Assembly: GCF_003576645.1 (NCBI RefSeq)
Contig: NC_044922.1
Location: 4,417,659-4,481,658 of the forward strand
Reading direction: 5' to 3'
Origin: Ipomoea triloba
Lineage: Eukaryota; Streptophyta; Magnoliopsida; Solanales; Convolvulaceae
Length of the DNA: 64,000 nucleotides
The notes below the pieces were generated by a model. That model was not told the DNA's origin. It saw only the letters and a program-made list of their open reading frames with translations, and made no database searches. Below are positions 33,601-45,135 of this stretch, piece after piece. The position numbers were made by a program, and so were the translations under genes. The stretch's first letter is position 1; every line of letters begins with the position of its first letter.

Positions 33601-34883
33601 GTCATTAACCTTTCATAGGAATAGTAGACGAGCACACACAAGAACATGGGGGCAACTCCCAACCGAGTTGGTCGGATAATTGGCTCTGTAAGCACAAGGT
33701 CTCAAGTTACATTCCTCATGGAAGCTGCCTATTGGGAAAACCTTCTAGGTTTGAGCCAGTTAGTTAGGGTCCCAAGATGGTTTTTATTTAGAGGGCCACC
33801 TTCGGGTAGTGGGAGCGTGCTTTCCCGTAAATCAATGACTTTATGAGAAACTTGACCCTCAAGTTTGTACCAGTGCTTAAATTTATCTGATCCCCCACTT
33901 CACAGGTATTATTTTTGAGTTGTCATTAACAGAGGTCAAGTGAAAATCTTTTAAGATTAAATATTGATTTACTTTCTCATTGTAAAACTGTTGCATGGCA
34001 TGTTCAACAATTATGAGGAAACATTTAACATGTTTTCATAATTTCATCTCTCTCTTTATGCATGTCAAAAAGGGTGCTAGGGACTTGAATCCATGACCTA
34101 AAGTTCATGATGTGCACTCCAGTCCACTTGGTAGTATATTTATGCACAATGCCTGTACGAGCAGCTCAATTGATTCCTTAGTGGTAGACTGTGGGCAAGA
34201 CACAAGATCTAGTCTTGCCGTCTTGGTAGCTGGAGTTTCACCCAATGTGGTGAGCTCAGACACTGGTCTTCCCACCTAATAGGTCGCTGAGCCACCGTGA
34301 TTTATCCTTCCACTTTTTTGTCAGGCCAGGGTAGGGTGTGGTGGCCTTGTGGGTGAGGAAATTTCACATTTTGTGGGCAAGTATATTTATGGAATATATT
34401 TGGTATATGGCAACCATGAAATGTTACCATTTTGATTTAATTATGCTGATTCTATTTTAAGCGGGTTTCTGAGTTCATTCATCTCCTTCTATACTATCAA
34501 AATTGCTTCATTTTAGGAAGAGGGATTTGAAACAGCTTTTACGAATTCATGTTCGAATCAACTAATTTCAGCGATACATTAATCTGTAGGGTGTGAGCAA
34601 AGGGCTTGTAGCGAAACGCCTACTCTCCCTGATGCAAGAGAGGGAGATGTCACCGGATTTTGTTCTGTGCATAGGCGATGACCGATCAGACGAAGACATG
34701 TTCGAGGTGATTATGAATTCGGTGGCTAGCCCGTCCATGGCCCCGAGTGCAGAAGTGTTTGCTTGCACCGTCGGTAAAAAGCCGAGCAAGGCTAAATACT
34801 ACCTCGACGATACAGTCGAAATCGTTAGGTTAATGCAGGGCTTGGCATCTGTTGCAGAACAACAACAAACGGCCCTTCTATAA
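30668..34883 (+). CDS. TPS6: Class II trehalose-6-phosphate synthase/phosphatase-like protein
   Basis: Three coding exons, 30668-32679, 32782-33055 and 34590-34883, with consensus GT-AG borders (TTGAG|GTATGA, TTCAG|GGTG, CACAG|GTATG, TGTAG|GGTG), give 859 residues. The N-terminus MVSRSYSNLLELASG is the class II signature, with a conserved SnRK1/14-3-3-type region. A GT20 glucosyltransferase-like domain spans about 60-545 (WIHDYHLMVLP, HSPFPSSEIY, RDGMNLIPYEY). A HAD phosphatase-like domain spans about 595-850 (LLDYDGT near 603-609, GDDRSDEDMF near 789-798). Class II members usually lack clear enzyme activity and act as regulators of sugar and SnRK1 signalling in the cytosol. The closest remembered relative is Arabidopsis TPS6; the TPS5 subgroup is an alternative. 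The original start is retained because MVSRSYSNL is family-typical. Confidence 0.93.
33628..33860 (+). mobile_element. SINE (Au-like) in TPS intron
   Basis: An A-box-like 'cgagttggtcggataattgg' lies about 30 bp upstream of a B-box-like 'aaggtctcaagttac', followed by 'tgggaaaaccttctaggttt' and 'gagggccacc...gtgctttccc'. This arrangement is typical of tRNA-derived plant SINEs. Boundaries are approximate. Confidence 0.6.
34140..34330. mobile_element. SINE-like dispersed repeat in TPS intron
   Basis: It contains 'gagcagctcaattgatt' (A-box-like) and ends 'aataggtcgctgagccaccg' then 'tgatttatcc'. The reverse complement of that end matches the repeats at about 36150-36220 and 44295-44390 ('acagtgacttagc...ccatta'). 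It is a dispersed family with tRNA-like promoter wording. Confidence 0.5.
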
Positions 34884-36234
34884 GTATATATATGTAGGCA
34901 GAGACAGGATGGTTTGTGGAAGAGTTTGTAAATTACTCCGTACAAAAAAAAATATTTAGCAAAAGACGATTGCGAGGAAACATTGAATGTTACATGTTAT
35001 TGTTTTGGATTTCGCCAGATGCTTGGTTAAAAACTTATATTGATTTGGTTGCCGTTCCAGGATTGTGTTCATTTGCTGAATTGCTGGTTTGGTTTGTATT
35101 CTTCTGCTTTTTTTTTTTTTTTTTTTTTCGCAGAATCCATTTTTGAGTAGATTTGAATTTAGATGGTTGTTCTTAGCAAAGCCTGTTGGGCTTCATGATT
35201 CTAGATGGTGGTTTTCATGGTTTGATTCGAGTTTAGACTCATATGTAGAGATGGCTTAGCAATGGTTATACAATTTTGAATTTTGATATAAAAATTATAT
35301 AAAAATTATGTACATTCAGTTAACATATTTGGTATGTACAGTTAATAATTTGATAATTATTAATACATAATATAATTATGTACTTTCCGTTAACATATTT
35401 TGTACCTATAGTTAACAATTTATGTACATGTAAACAAATAATTCGATAATTGTTGATACATATATAATAGGTAGAGGTATAGAAATTATCAACTGCAGAT
35501 ACAAAATGTATTAATATAGATATAAAATTTAAAGATTATTTTTTAATTAGAGCATACAATGCAAAATAGACCTGGTCTATGGTATAATTTGTCATAGCTT
35601 AAAAGCTTATTTAAAATTGAATTAATTCTGAATTGGGTCAGACCTAATAGGGTTTAGGTTCATGATTTTTAGGTCCGGACCAAAGCTACTCTATAGGGCA
35701 CTTGTATTGGTCCATCTATCTAAAGGCTCGAGCCCAAGCTCGAAGCTGCTTTGGGCCTAGTCTAGTTTGGTAACCCCTACGACTCTACGCAAATTTTAGA
35801 TGGTTGTTCTTAGCAATGTATTATAACAAAATGATATCATTTTGATTAATGTATTGTGGATCATGATCCACCGTATAATGACTGACGACCCTACTCACAT
35901 GTTACAATACTTGGGTCTATATTGAAACATGTTTCAACATTCAATGTAATTTTTTTTCTGAAGCCCAACAAAGTCAACGTTGCCCCCACTGAAGCTCAAA
36001 CCCATGACCTCCCACTTAGACAAATCACTTCATACCGCTTGACCACAAGGCCTTTGGCATAGTTAGTTCAAATTCAAATTATTTGTCTATTTGCCTACAA
36101 AATGACTCCAAGGCCCTAGTCACGACCCGATAAAACAGTAGGCAAGTAAATTACAGTGACTTAGCGGTCCATTAGGTGAGAAAATCCATGCTTTGTGCCT
36201 ACCACATCTCTATTTTTTTTTTTTACTTGTAATT
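34884..36234. other. TPS 3' flank and intergenic DNA
   Basis: The likely 3' UTR runs from 34884 to about 35250 and has a run of T near 35109-35128. Beyond it are AT-rich DNA and a reverse-oriented SINE (35947-36062). A short dispersed repeat ('acagtgacttagcggtccat', about 36152) lies near the end. Confidence 0.5.
35947..36062 (-). mobile_element. SINE, minus orientation
   Basis: The minus strand reads 'ggccttgtggtcaagcggta' (A-box-like), then 'gggaggtcatgggtttgagc' (B-box-like), and ends in a short A-run (T-run at 35950 on plus). The same head and tail wording recurs at 63863 and 37390. Confidence 0.6.
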
Positions 36235-36243
36235 CAAAATTAA

Positions 36244-36852
36244 GAGTCTATATTAGTTGGGGTCCCTTAACTATTGCGATTTACACGTAAAAGTTCCCCA
36301 TTTAATTTTTTACTCAATTTAATCTCTAAACAACTAGAACCTTACCTAAAATAGTCCTCTATTACATTTTTTGTTAACTCTCCGTATAAGCTAGGGGTAT
36401 ACTTGTCCTTTCAAGTCCCAAAAAAAAAAAAAAAAAAGAAGAACAAGGCACTCTAAATTCCATCCTTAGTAGACTTTTCTTGTAAAATCCTAAATTTCAG
36501 TTACAATTAATTACATTTAACAAGATGAATGGATATAAATAGACACATAAATATCGTCACTTGATTTATAAATGAGAATTAAAAGGGGGAAAAAACAGAA
36601 GATTGAGGTTATGATTTTACTTATTTCCTTTGATTTTGAACAAAGTCTCAGCGGAATGGTTATGAGAAGAAGCTTGATCACCTTTGCAAGGACGAGTATA
36701 CCCCTGGCTTGGATTGAGAGAGCGTAAAATATAACAGAGGACTACTTTAGGTTAGGTTTTAATTGTTTAGGGATGAAGTCGAGTAAAAAATTAAACAGGG
36801 AACTTTTACATGTAAATTGCAATAGTCAAGGGACTTTAACTGTTATAATCTC
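36244..36852. mobile_element. Mutator-type MITE with 9 bp TSD
   Basis: The perfect 9 bp repeat 'caaaattaa' flanks it at 36235-36243 and 36853-36861. Termini begin GAGTCTATATTAG and, from the other end, GAGATTATAAC. Longer inverted arms carry 'gtcccttaactattgcgatt' (left) and 'aattgcaatagtcaaggga' (right), plus 'aggggtatacttgtcctt' and 'aaggacgagtatacccct'. It encodes no protein. Confidence 0.88.
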
Positions 36853-37389
36853 CAAAATTAACTTTGTAAGTTATTGTACTAATTTTTAAAATTGTAAAAT
36901 TTTAATTTCTAGAAAACTTTATAAATGTACAAATAGTATACTATTTAACACGTGTGAAAAATAATATTAAAAATATTTTATGATCTATAAACATAAAATT
37001 TTATGTTAATAAATTAAGTGAGTTGGTCAGGCAATCTAAATATATGGGTTGAACCAACACAAACTACGTTCTAATGTTAAACTGCCACGACCAATTACCG
37101 TGATATATAGGCTTGTATAGGTTCAATTCGAACCAAACTATTTGACATCACTATTGTAGTTTCTCGACATTCATTATAAAATTAATTTGAATCTCCACCT
37201 TTTAGACCGCACTAGTTAAAAGAAGAATGCACAAAGAAAGACCTATTAGAAGTTGAATAGACATGTACGTTGAATGGACTATTTTATTTTATTTTTACCA
37301 ATCTTCATTAAAATTCTTATAATAAGACTGTAACACAGTACCTATCACATCTTGCTACATTTATCGTTTTACGAGCATTAATATTCGGT

Positions 37390-37560
37390 GTTATTGAGTG
37401 GAAGAGACTCGTCCATCCTTAATCAAAGGTCAAGGGTTCGATCAGCAAGAGAATCGACGGTGGAAACCCTGGGCCTACCATTCAGCAGGAAGATTAATCA
37501 TTGTGTTCGGTGGACGACGGTAGAAATCCTGAGCTACACCCAAAAAAAATTATTTTACGC
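37390..37560 (+). mobile_element. SINE-like repeat
   Basis: A B-box-like 'aaaggtcaagggttcgatca' is followed by 'gacggtggaaaccctgggc', a second 'gacggtagaaatcctgagct', and a short A-tail. The 3' wording matches the SINE at 63863-63960. Confidence 0.5.
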
Positions 37561-38579
37561 GCATTGATATTTTATTTTATTTTTTTTGAAAGTGATATTT
37601 TATTTTATTTATTTCTTTTATAAACCATGTTTGTAAAAAGTCTATAAATCATGACAGGTAAATTGTTTTGTACAATAGGCTTGATTAGGAGGAAGAGATG
37701 TTGATAAAAATTAAACTCGTGACTTTTAAGTACGAAAATCATAAACTACCTGCCCTTCGCTCCTTTCAAATATTTTTTGACGTATATAAATAGAGTCAAT
37801 TACGTGCATTTTATGGATATGTGGCGGATAATTCAAGTCGCATGAATTCTTTGACAGAAGAAACATTAGTAATAAGTCAAGTCCAAAATTATAATATAAG
37901 TATTAATCAAGAAATTGTTAATTTAATTTGACTAATGAATAATAAATAGTTGGTTAAATAAGATAGGTAAATTGAGACATATGAAGTATATATTTAAGAC
38001 GTGTTATATAAAATCGTTAAAACAAGTGTTTTTGTGTTTAATTATTATTATTATTATTTTTTTACTTATATTCTTTAATATTTTCTTATAATTTTTTTTA
38101 ATGTTTAATCGAATTTTTAATATAGTTACTAAATATATAAATTTTATATATTAATATTAAATTAAATATTATAAAAAAACTGAATTGTAAATAACTTGAG
38201 TTAAGTCTTATTAATTGTACATTTGTACCATACATAAAATGAGATGGATGATGTAATATTCATTTAGTAAAAATGTACTCCGTAATATTTTTCTAGGGGT
38301 CAACGAGTATTATAGTTTCACTTAAAAAATATTTTACTTACTGATAGTATTATTTTTATGTTAGTTTAAATTAGCATTTATTTTATTAAATTGCTATAGT
38401 TAGCTAATTTTATACCTATTTCTATTTATTATTTTTATAAGTAATTTTTAATAATATTGTTAATATTAGGGGTTGTTTTTGTTACTAAATTAAGTTTGTT
38501 ATTTAAGTTTGACAGCCAAATAAATTCTTACCCTAATTTAATAAGGTTATTATTATTATTATTATTATTATTATTTTTC

Positions 38580-39000
38580 TTCAGTCAAAGAAGCCGATAA
38601 ACGAGAGAGATCAGCGACGATGGGCGAAAGAAGAGGATCGCGAACTGAGCTACTGGACGACGTTCCTTGGTTCAAGAGTCTTTTTCGGCTATCCTTCATC
38701 TGAATCACGGAAGTACGGTTAAAGCTTGATGTATAAAAGGACTTCCGGTTGGTCACCATTTTTCATCATCAACTGGCCCGGATCAATTCCGGTGGCGGTG
38801 AGCAAAAACCCTCCGTTGGCGGCAGAAAATCTGATCGGTACGTTTGGGTTCGGTGTGCGGCAGCGATCGAATTCTGGGCGTGCAATTCTTCTAGGTGCAG
38901 GAGTCTTGATTTTGCTGATTACATTCGCAGCAGTGGCAATACTTTTGATAAGCTTCCTTTTTATCATTTATCAATGTATTTGGCTTGAATATTTTAATTA
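38580..39000 (+). other. Unassigned GC-richer block with short ORFs
   Basis: An ATG at 38620 opens a 27-codon frame, and another ORF (38726-39001, 91 residues) ends in a strongly hydrophobic, membrane-like stretch. Neither has a recognisable domain, and no splice partners are evident. Because an LTR-like end follows, this may be part of a decayed retrotransposon or a captured gene fragment. Confidence 0.3.
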
Positions 39001-39359
39001 GTTCATTGAGTTGGATTTTTAAGTGGTAGTTGATTAGGAGTTTGCTTCTGCAATATTAATTCAAATTGGAATACTGTGGCCGTAGCTTTGATTAAGCACC
39101 TCTTAATGATTGCTTATCTCTTAAACATGATTTACTAACTTTTATTTCTCTAGGAACAAGATGAAATTACCACAGTAGGTTGTGTTGTTTAATTGTCAAT
39201 CAAATTATGTTTTATCCTATGGTCTTGAGTTGTGATTAATTGTGCTTTAATCTGGCCAATTTTAGCATAGGTTAATCTTTTGATGAGAATTATCGAGTAT
39301 ACACCATGCCTGATAATTCAATGCTTTGTAGGATAAAAAGATAAATGATTTGGTTGTCT

Positions 39360-39880
39360 TACTGAGTTATTTATTTGGTTCTTAAACCCGGGTATTCCGT
39401 AGTTCTTCCTGGCTTAACGGGTTTTAATCGTTTGAATAAGTATCTTAAGTACATGAACGGTTAGAATACGTGACTTAATTTGGACGCCATACGGATTAGT
39501 CACATAATAGTTAGAACGAACCCTTAATTGATTGGCAAGTTGAACTAATCTGCAAAAACTAGTTATGGTAGTTGATTCATGTTCCTAGGTTTTTTCCAGC
39601 TTGATTGTTATTCGATATTCTGGTTCTGTTTATTTGTTTACTTTCCTGAGCTTTGATTCAATTATTTTACATTTGCGTTTATTCTTCTCTTTGCTATTTG
39701 CTCGGAGCATTTTGAATTGTAAGTTCGTTATTTTATTTTCAAGTCATTATATTGCATTGTATAAATTGCATCGTATTAATTCCCTGTGGGATCGACCCTT
39801 GCTTTTGCACACTATCACTACAACTGATTCGTGCACTTGCGAGGACTTATTAAATTGTCCATCACTTACTTCTTAAGTGT
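39360..39880 (+). mobile_element. LTR-retrotransposon end (Ty3-like) fragment
   Basis: The stretch ends with 'ccctgtgggatcgaccctt', 'gcacactatcactacaactg' and 'attcgtgcacttgcgagg', wording I associate with the 3' ends of Athila/Tat-type LTRs in plants. No gag-pol coding sequence is present, so it is a solo or truncated LTR. The 5' limit is not clear. Confidence 0.45.
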
Positions 39881-40231
39881 ATTACTGAAAATGTAATATT
39901 TTCAGTGAACATGTATTATTTGTTGACTAGCTATAGAAAAGTATTTCCGTCCCATTTTATTTGATTGGTGGTTCAGTTAATGATATTTGACTGAAGTTAT
40001 TTATAATTTATTTTTTTCATAATATTAAGTTTATTATTAGTATATAAAATTATATGTTTAGAAACTACATCAAACGTACTATTGAACACAAATAATAATA
40101 ATAAGAATAAGAAAATGTTACATAAAATATGCAAAGAAGAAAAAAGTTAGTTTGACTAATGAATAGTAAACATAACATGTAAAATGAGATAGAAGATGGA
40201 GTATTATATATTCATTAAAAAAATATTTTAT

Positions 40232-40265
<34 letters not shown>

Positions 40266-41862
40266 TCACGTGATATGGTCTCACAATCAATTAAATTAAG
40301 CATATTGATTTAAAAATCAAACTTTTATGTCTTTTGATAATTATATTAAACTTTAAGTTCGATTAATTTAATACCAAACTTTGGTATATAAAAGAATAAG
40401 CTAAAGTGACCTTAGACATACATGTAATAGTCATTTTCTCAACAATTCTGAGTCTCACATTTCATATTATTATTCTTTCGTTGTAATATTATTCCAACTT
40501 TATTTCTTTGCTTAGACTACTTTTATATTCGAAAACCTTTTTGTAATGTCGCAATTAAATAGTGTTTGAAGTTTGAACTTGACATACTACATATGTTTGA
40601 TTATTTTTTAATTTTTTTTTTGATACAATGAGTACAACATACTTGATTTGTAAATAAATAAATTAATTAAAGGCACGTGTAAACTGCCAAGACCTTGTGG
40701 TTTAGTAGCACCAGGTTACACTTACATATGGAAGGCGATATTGACTGTGCTTCAGTAAGTTGAGAAAGTTGTTATGAACAAATATTACATGCACATTTAT
40801 ATTCTAGAAGTTCATAATTGGCGCAGAAAGGACCAGAGCCCAAAGGTGGACCCTGGTCCATGGTATGACGCTCCATTGTACCCTTGAGATCGGACCTCGG
40901 CTTAGCCTCGGGTGTTTGCATAGGCTCCATCGCTCTCATCTTGGGTCTGCTTTTGTTGGGACGAATAAAATATTTCTATCATAATAAATTATCACATCAA
41001 ACATCTTAATATAATTAATGAGATTCAACAAGTAACTTTTGAATAATAGAATCATCAAACTCCGAAACAAAAGTCAAGTGGCTTCGATTACACGGTGTTT
41101 GCTTGTTTGTATATAACGTTTAGAACAAAGGTTGTTGCTATGAATAGACAACAAAACACTGCGATTAAATCCATGATTTTGTGGACATAAATGGAGATTT
41201 GAAGAATACTTGTTTTGATTATTCACACATGGACCAGTGGTGGCGGGGAAGACAAGACTTGGTCATTCTACATAAAATGTACTAATAGGTTATAGTTGAG
41301 GTTTACATTAACAGTCCGTTTCGAAATATGTCGACCAAATATCTAGGTCAAGTCAATGGGATGGATAATAAAGAATGTACTCTCTACTTTTTTCTAAATA
41401 ATTGATTTTTTTGGGGCCATATTATTGTTAGTATTGATGATGCATTTGAAAGTCTCAACCCAAGTTTTTAGATTAATATCAATACAATAATTAATTTGAA
41501 GTTTGAGAGAATAAACCATTTATAGCTATGTATATTAGAAAAGTTACATGTGGATTTACAACTAGTACTTTATTACCGATTTTGAGCAGAAATCAAGGGG
41601 AACTTATAATTGGTGACCTTGAGATTAGTGATAACAGTCTATCTTGTTGTCTTCTAGTGATTCTGATCGAGAGTTAGGACTCAATATAATTTAGCCGTAG
41701 TTCTTGAACCGTCATTAATAACACTAAATAATAAAAGTATTTTTTTATTAACGACAATAACTTCCGCTATTATTTTATTAAATAAATTAATATATATTTA
41801 GGGCAGTTTTAGAAGTGCCTTTAAATGCAACAAGAATAGCCGCTAAATAAGTGATGATTAAA

Positions 41863-42801
41863 AGAGCTATCAAAACGACCCGTGCTTTTGGACGGGTTGG
41901 GTCGATGAAATCCCAACCCGTCCCGTATAACTCAGGTGGGAACACGGGTTATACGGGTTGGCCCGTGGGTTAGACGGGCCAACCTGTATAGCCCGTGTTC
42001 CCACCCCCCACCCGCACCCCATCTCTCTCCCACCCTCAAATATATCATGTAAATGTGGTATTGTATTAATATTTTAAAATATTGTTGCTAACAAGATTTG
42101 AGCCCATGCCCTTTCACATGACTAACAACTATTTAAACCAACTATGTAAAGGACCTTTGTTGAACATTTTTATATACAGATATATTTATTTAGATCATTC
42201 AAGCATTATATATAATTTATTTATATTAAATTTATTACAAGTATTAATTAATACATTTAATTGTATCTTTATAATAATAATAATATATAATTTATTTATA
42301 TTAAATTTATTATTAGTATTAATGAATGCAATTAATTGTATCTTTATATAAATATTAATATAAAATTTATTAATTTATTTATATTAAATTTATTACTAGT
42401 ATTAATTAATACAATTAATTGTATCTTTATATAAATATTAATATAAAATTTATTTATAAAATTAAAATGTAATTATATATATGTGTGTATGTATGTGTAG
42501 TGTGTGTATAATCTGTATATATATAAACATGCATGGTGTTTGTTTGAAAGGTTTGATGTGCTTGGTTGGAAATAGTCTTATTTCTTGACTAAGAGGTAAG
42601 GGGTTCAATTCTTAACTTAAACAAAGTAAAACAATTTTTAATAATATTCATTCAAAAACATTTAAAAGAAAAAAAAACGGGCTGGCCCATTTAGCCCGTC
42701 AGCCCGGCCTACACGGGTTGGGTTGGCCAAATCTCAACCCGTCGGCCAACCCGAGATGGGCCAGCCTGTATGGGCCGGGCTGGCCCGTTTTGACAGCTCT
42801 G
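41863..42801. mobile_element. hAT-like MITE with 'agctgtcaaaacgggcc' termini
   Basis: The left end 'agagctatcaaaacgaccc' and the right end, whose complement reads 'agagctgtcaaaacgggcc', form inverted repeats. GC-rich subterminal arms of 'cgggttgggt', 'ccaacccgt' and 'gcccgt' lie on both sides. The core is AT-rich and includes a three-unit tandem repeat (42215-42445). I could not confirm an 8 bp duplication. Confidence 0.7.
42215..42445. repeat. Tandem repeat, three units of about 80 bp
   Basis: Units contain 'atttatattaaatttatta', then 'agtattaat', then 'attgtatctttata', near 42217, 42290 and 42376. Confidence 0.85.
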
Positions 42802-44500
42802 AATTGAACATACACAAATTCTCTTGGTTGTATAAAATCGCTGCTAAATTGTTCTCGACACATTATTTAATCATGATTGAATAACGAACCGCCGAAAAAA
42901 CAAGCACATCGATTCATAAACACAGCTTATTAACATATTAATTGCCGCTAAATAACCTATTTGGTGTATCGTATGAGTTCACAATATAATGAACTCAATA
43001 TGAACTTATATTTCTACACTTTTCAAATAATTACATACAAATACAATTATCAATTTCTTTGTGAGATAAGGTCAAGGGAAAAAATTTGCCAAGTCTTGGA
43101 AAACTATGCATGTACCCGTGATCATGTCCTTCAGCTCCAAGCACACGGCAAGAAAGAAAGAAAGAAAGAAATGGAATTGATCTGATCGAAAACTACCTAT
43201 AGTGAGACCAATAATATAATATAATAGTGTTCACATTATATTATTAATGCAAATCTCACCACACTTGCAGTCAAGTCTTGGAGGTCACCATCGTATCATG
43301 CACCTCTATAAAGGCATAATCCCAAGCCATATAATTGTATGGATTCAAAAACGATAAGTGTATGTACTCTCACGAAATAAAACATCTTTTCATATATATT
43401 GTTTTTATTAGAAAAAGAAAAAGAAAGAAAATTGTGCATGACTCACTTTTGTTTTAATTAATCAGAGCATGTTAATAAGCCGTAAGCACAGAGTAAAAAT
43501 ATTGCTTTTATATAAAAAATAATGATCAAATAAATCATTTAACTACATATATACACAAAATAAAACAATCCAGCTGGAGACGGTTCCCAGCCTTATAAGG
43601 AAAAATATACTGTAATACTTTTGAAGACACATGTAATATTTTATATTTGATGTAAAAGTATTACTTTTTTCATTAAATTATTATATTTTCTTTTATAAGT
43701 AAAATATAATACTTTGATGAAAAAAGTTATACTTTTACATCAAAATGTAAAAGTATTACATTTTACTTCAAAAGTATTGCATTTTCTTATATAAGTAATA
43801 AACAGTTTGTTCATGATTTAATATTACATTTGTTAATATAAGTATTACATTTCATCTTGACCCGATCCGTTTCACATATAAAGATTCGTGAGATGATTTT
43901 ACACAACTTTTTGTCTAGAGTAAGATGTTTATAAGACCATAGTCTCTGTTCAACTTTAGCCGCGTGCTCTTAATTTCTAGCAAATTTTCACGTTTGTTAA
44001 TAAAACAACAGAGAAGATTATTATTATTAATGAGAATTCAACGTAACTCACAATGCCATTAGGCTATGTGTGGGAACACGTGAATGTTGAATTACTACCG
44101 AATCTAAAATCTAAACATGATGTTAAATCCACACGACATTACTAAAGAATTTGTCAATTACTAATCACTTAAAAAAAAATACTGTACACCAAAAAACTAA
44201 ATGAAATTCATTTAATTTTTAAATTTCTTTATCCACAAAAAGTAAAATTTTTCGTCTCAAAAGTCTCTATATCTCGACTCTATAAAATTGTGGAGAGATA
44301 AATCACAGTGACTTAGCAATCCATTAAGTAGGAGGAATAGTGTTTAGTACTCACAAGAAATCACCCACAAGAGGGTGAAACTCAAGGTAAATACTTTCTT
44401 AAAAATAAAGATGAACAATTAGTGTTTAGATACAATTTAAAATACTAAATAATATGATTATCTACTATTATAAATAGTACTCCGTAACATTTTAACAATA
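42802..44500. other. AT-rich intergenic region
   Basis: A dispersed MITE copy lies at 43580-43925. A repeat with 'acagtgacttagcaatccat' (about 44305) matches parts of 34260-34320 and 36150-36220. A GAAA-rich run occurs at about 43150-43172. No gene is seen. Confidence 0.5.
43580..43925. mobile_element. Dispersed MITE family, copy 3
   Basis: This is the best-preserved copy: repeated 'aaaagtattacattt' in both orientations, internal 'cttttataagtaaaatataa', and the end 'gacccgatccgtttcacata', 'aagattcgtgagatgatttt', 'acacaact'. The inverted modules give a partial foldback. Confidence 0.6.
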
Positions 44501-45135
44501 TAATTGATGAGCCCGGGATACGGCCCAAAGAATAATTAAAAAATGGGCTTGACTAGGGAGATCCAATTAGGAAAGTGGAGGTGGATCGAGCATAACCGGA
44601 AAAAAACAAGCGGTGGGGAGGGGCGGTTGGCCTGGGCTGAGGGAGCGTCGACTGGCAAACCCGACGCCAGATCTCGGTCCACCGGCAAGTGGCAGACCTT
44701 GTGGGGGTCAAGCGAACCGCTGAAGGGTGGCAGGCGGACTGCTCTCGGGTCCTTGACCTTGGCGCCTTTTGGTCCGTTGTTGGAGTGCCTTGGTTGTCCA
44801 CTGGCGATTGGAGAGCCTCAGCTTGGTTCACCCGGCTATGACGGATCGCCTAGGTGAGTGGAGGGTTACGTTGTTCGGTAGAGGGGTGAACCGCTCGGGA
44901 AGACGAATCACTTTGGCAGTTAGGGATGCAGTTGGCAATGTCCAGAACGTAGCCTATGATGTGGCACGTGAGGAGATATTTGACCAGAGAGCGCGACACC
45001 TAGTGGGGCACACGTACGGCGGAGGAGGGCAGAGTATTGTGGTCCACGACGTGTGGTCCTATGAGTAGTATAAAGGGAGGGGAGAGGGTCTCCGTTCCAA
45101 GGCATCATCATAAGTTCTCCTCCTCTCTTGACTTT
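44501..45135 (+). mobile_element. GC-rich LTR-like block
   Basis: It starts 'tgatgagcccgggatacggc', is GC-rich in an AT-rich setting, and near its end has 'gtataaagggaggggagagg' (about 45068), a TATA-like promoter context followed by a C/T-rich stretch. Frames through it give no known domain. The layout resembles an LTR U3-R region, but no second LTR or target duplication was found. Confidence 0.35.

Larger units (their letters stand above)
33056..34589 (+). other. Second TPS intron, SINE-bearing
   Basis: This 1.5 kb intron is much longer than the 102 bp first intron (32680-32781). The extra length includes two tRNA-derived SINE-like insertions, at about 33628-33860 and 34140-34330. No ORF here belongs to the TPS protein. 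Confidence 0.85.
36862..41862. other. Repeat-rich intergenic region
   Basis: It holds a SINE-like copy at about 37390-37560, an (ATT)n tract at 38548-38575, a GC-richer block at 38580-38900, an LTR-like end at 39360-39880, a (TA)n tract at 40238-40264, a SINE remnant at about 40683-40800 ('gaccttgtggtttagtagca'), and a GC-richer unassigned patch at about 40820-40960. No gene is supported. Confidence 0.5.

Noticed and set aside
38726..39001. 91-codon ORF with a hydrophobic C-terminus as a membrane protein gene
   Set aside because: No family signature, no promoter or splice support, and it sits next to a retroelement-like end.
44543..44857. 104-codon GC-rich ORF and its antisense partner
   Set aside because: No domain; the openness follows from base composition in an LTR-like block.
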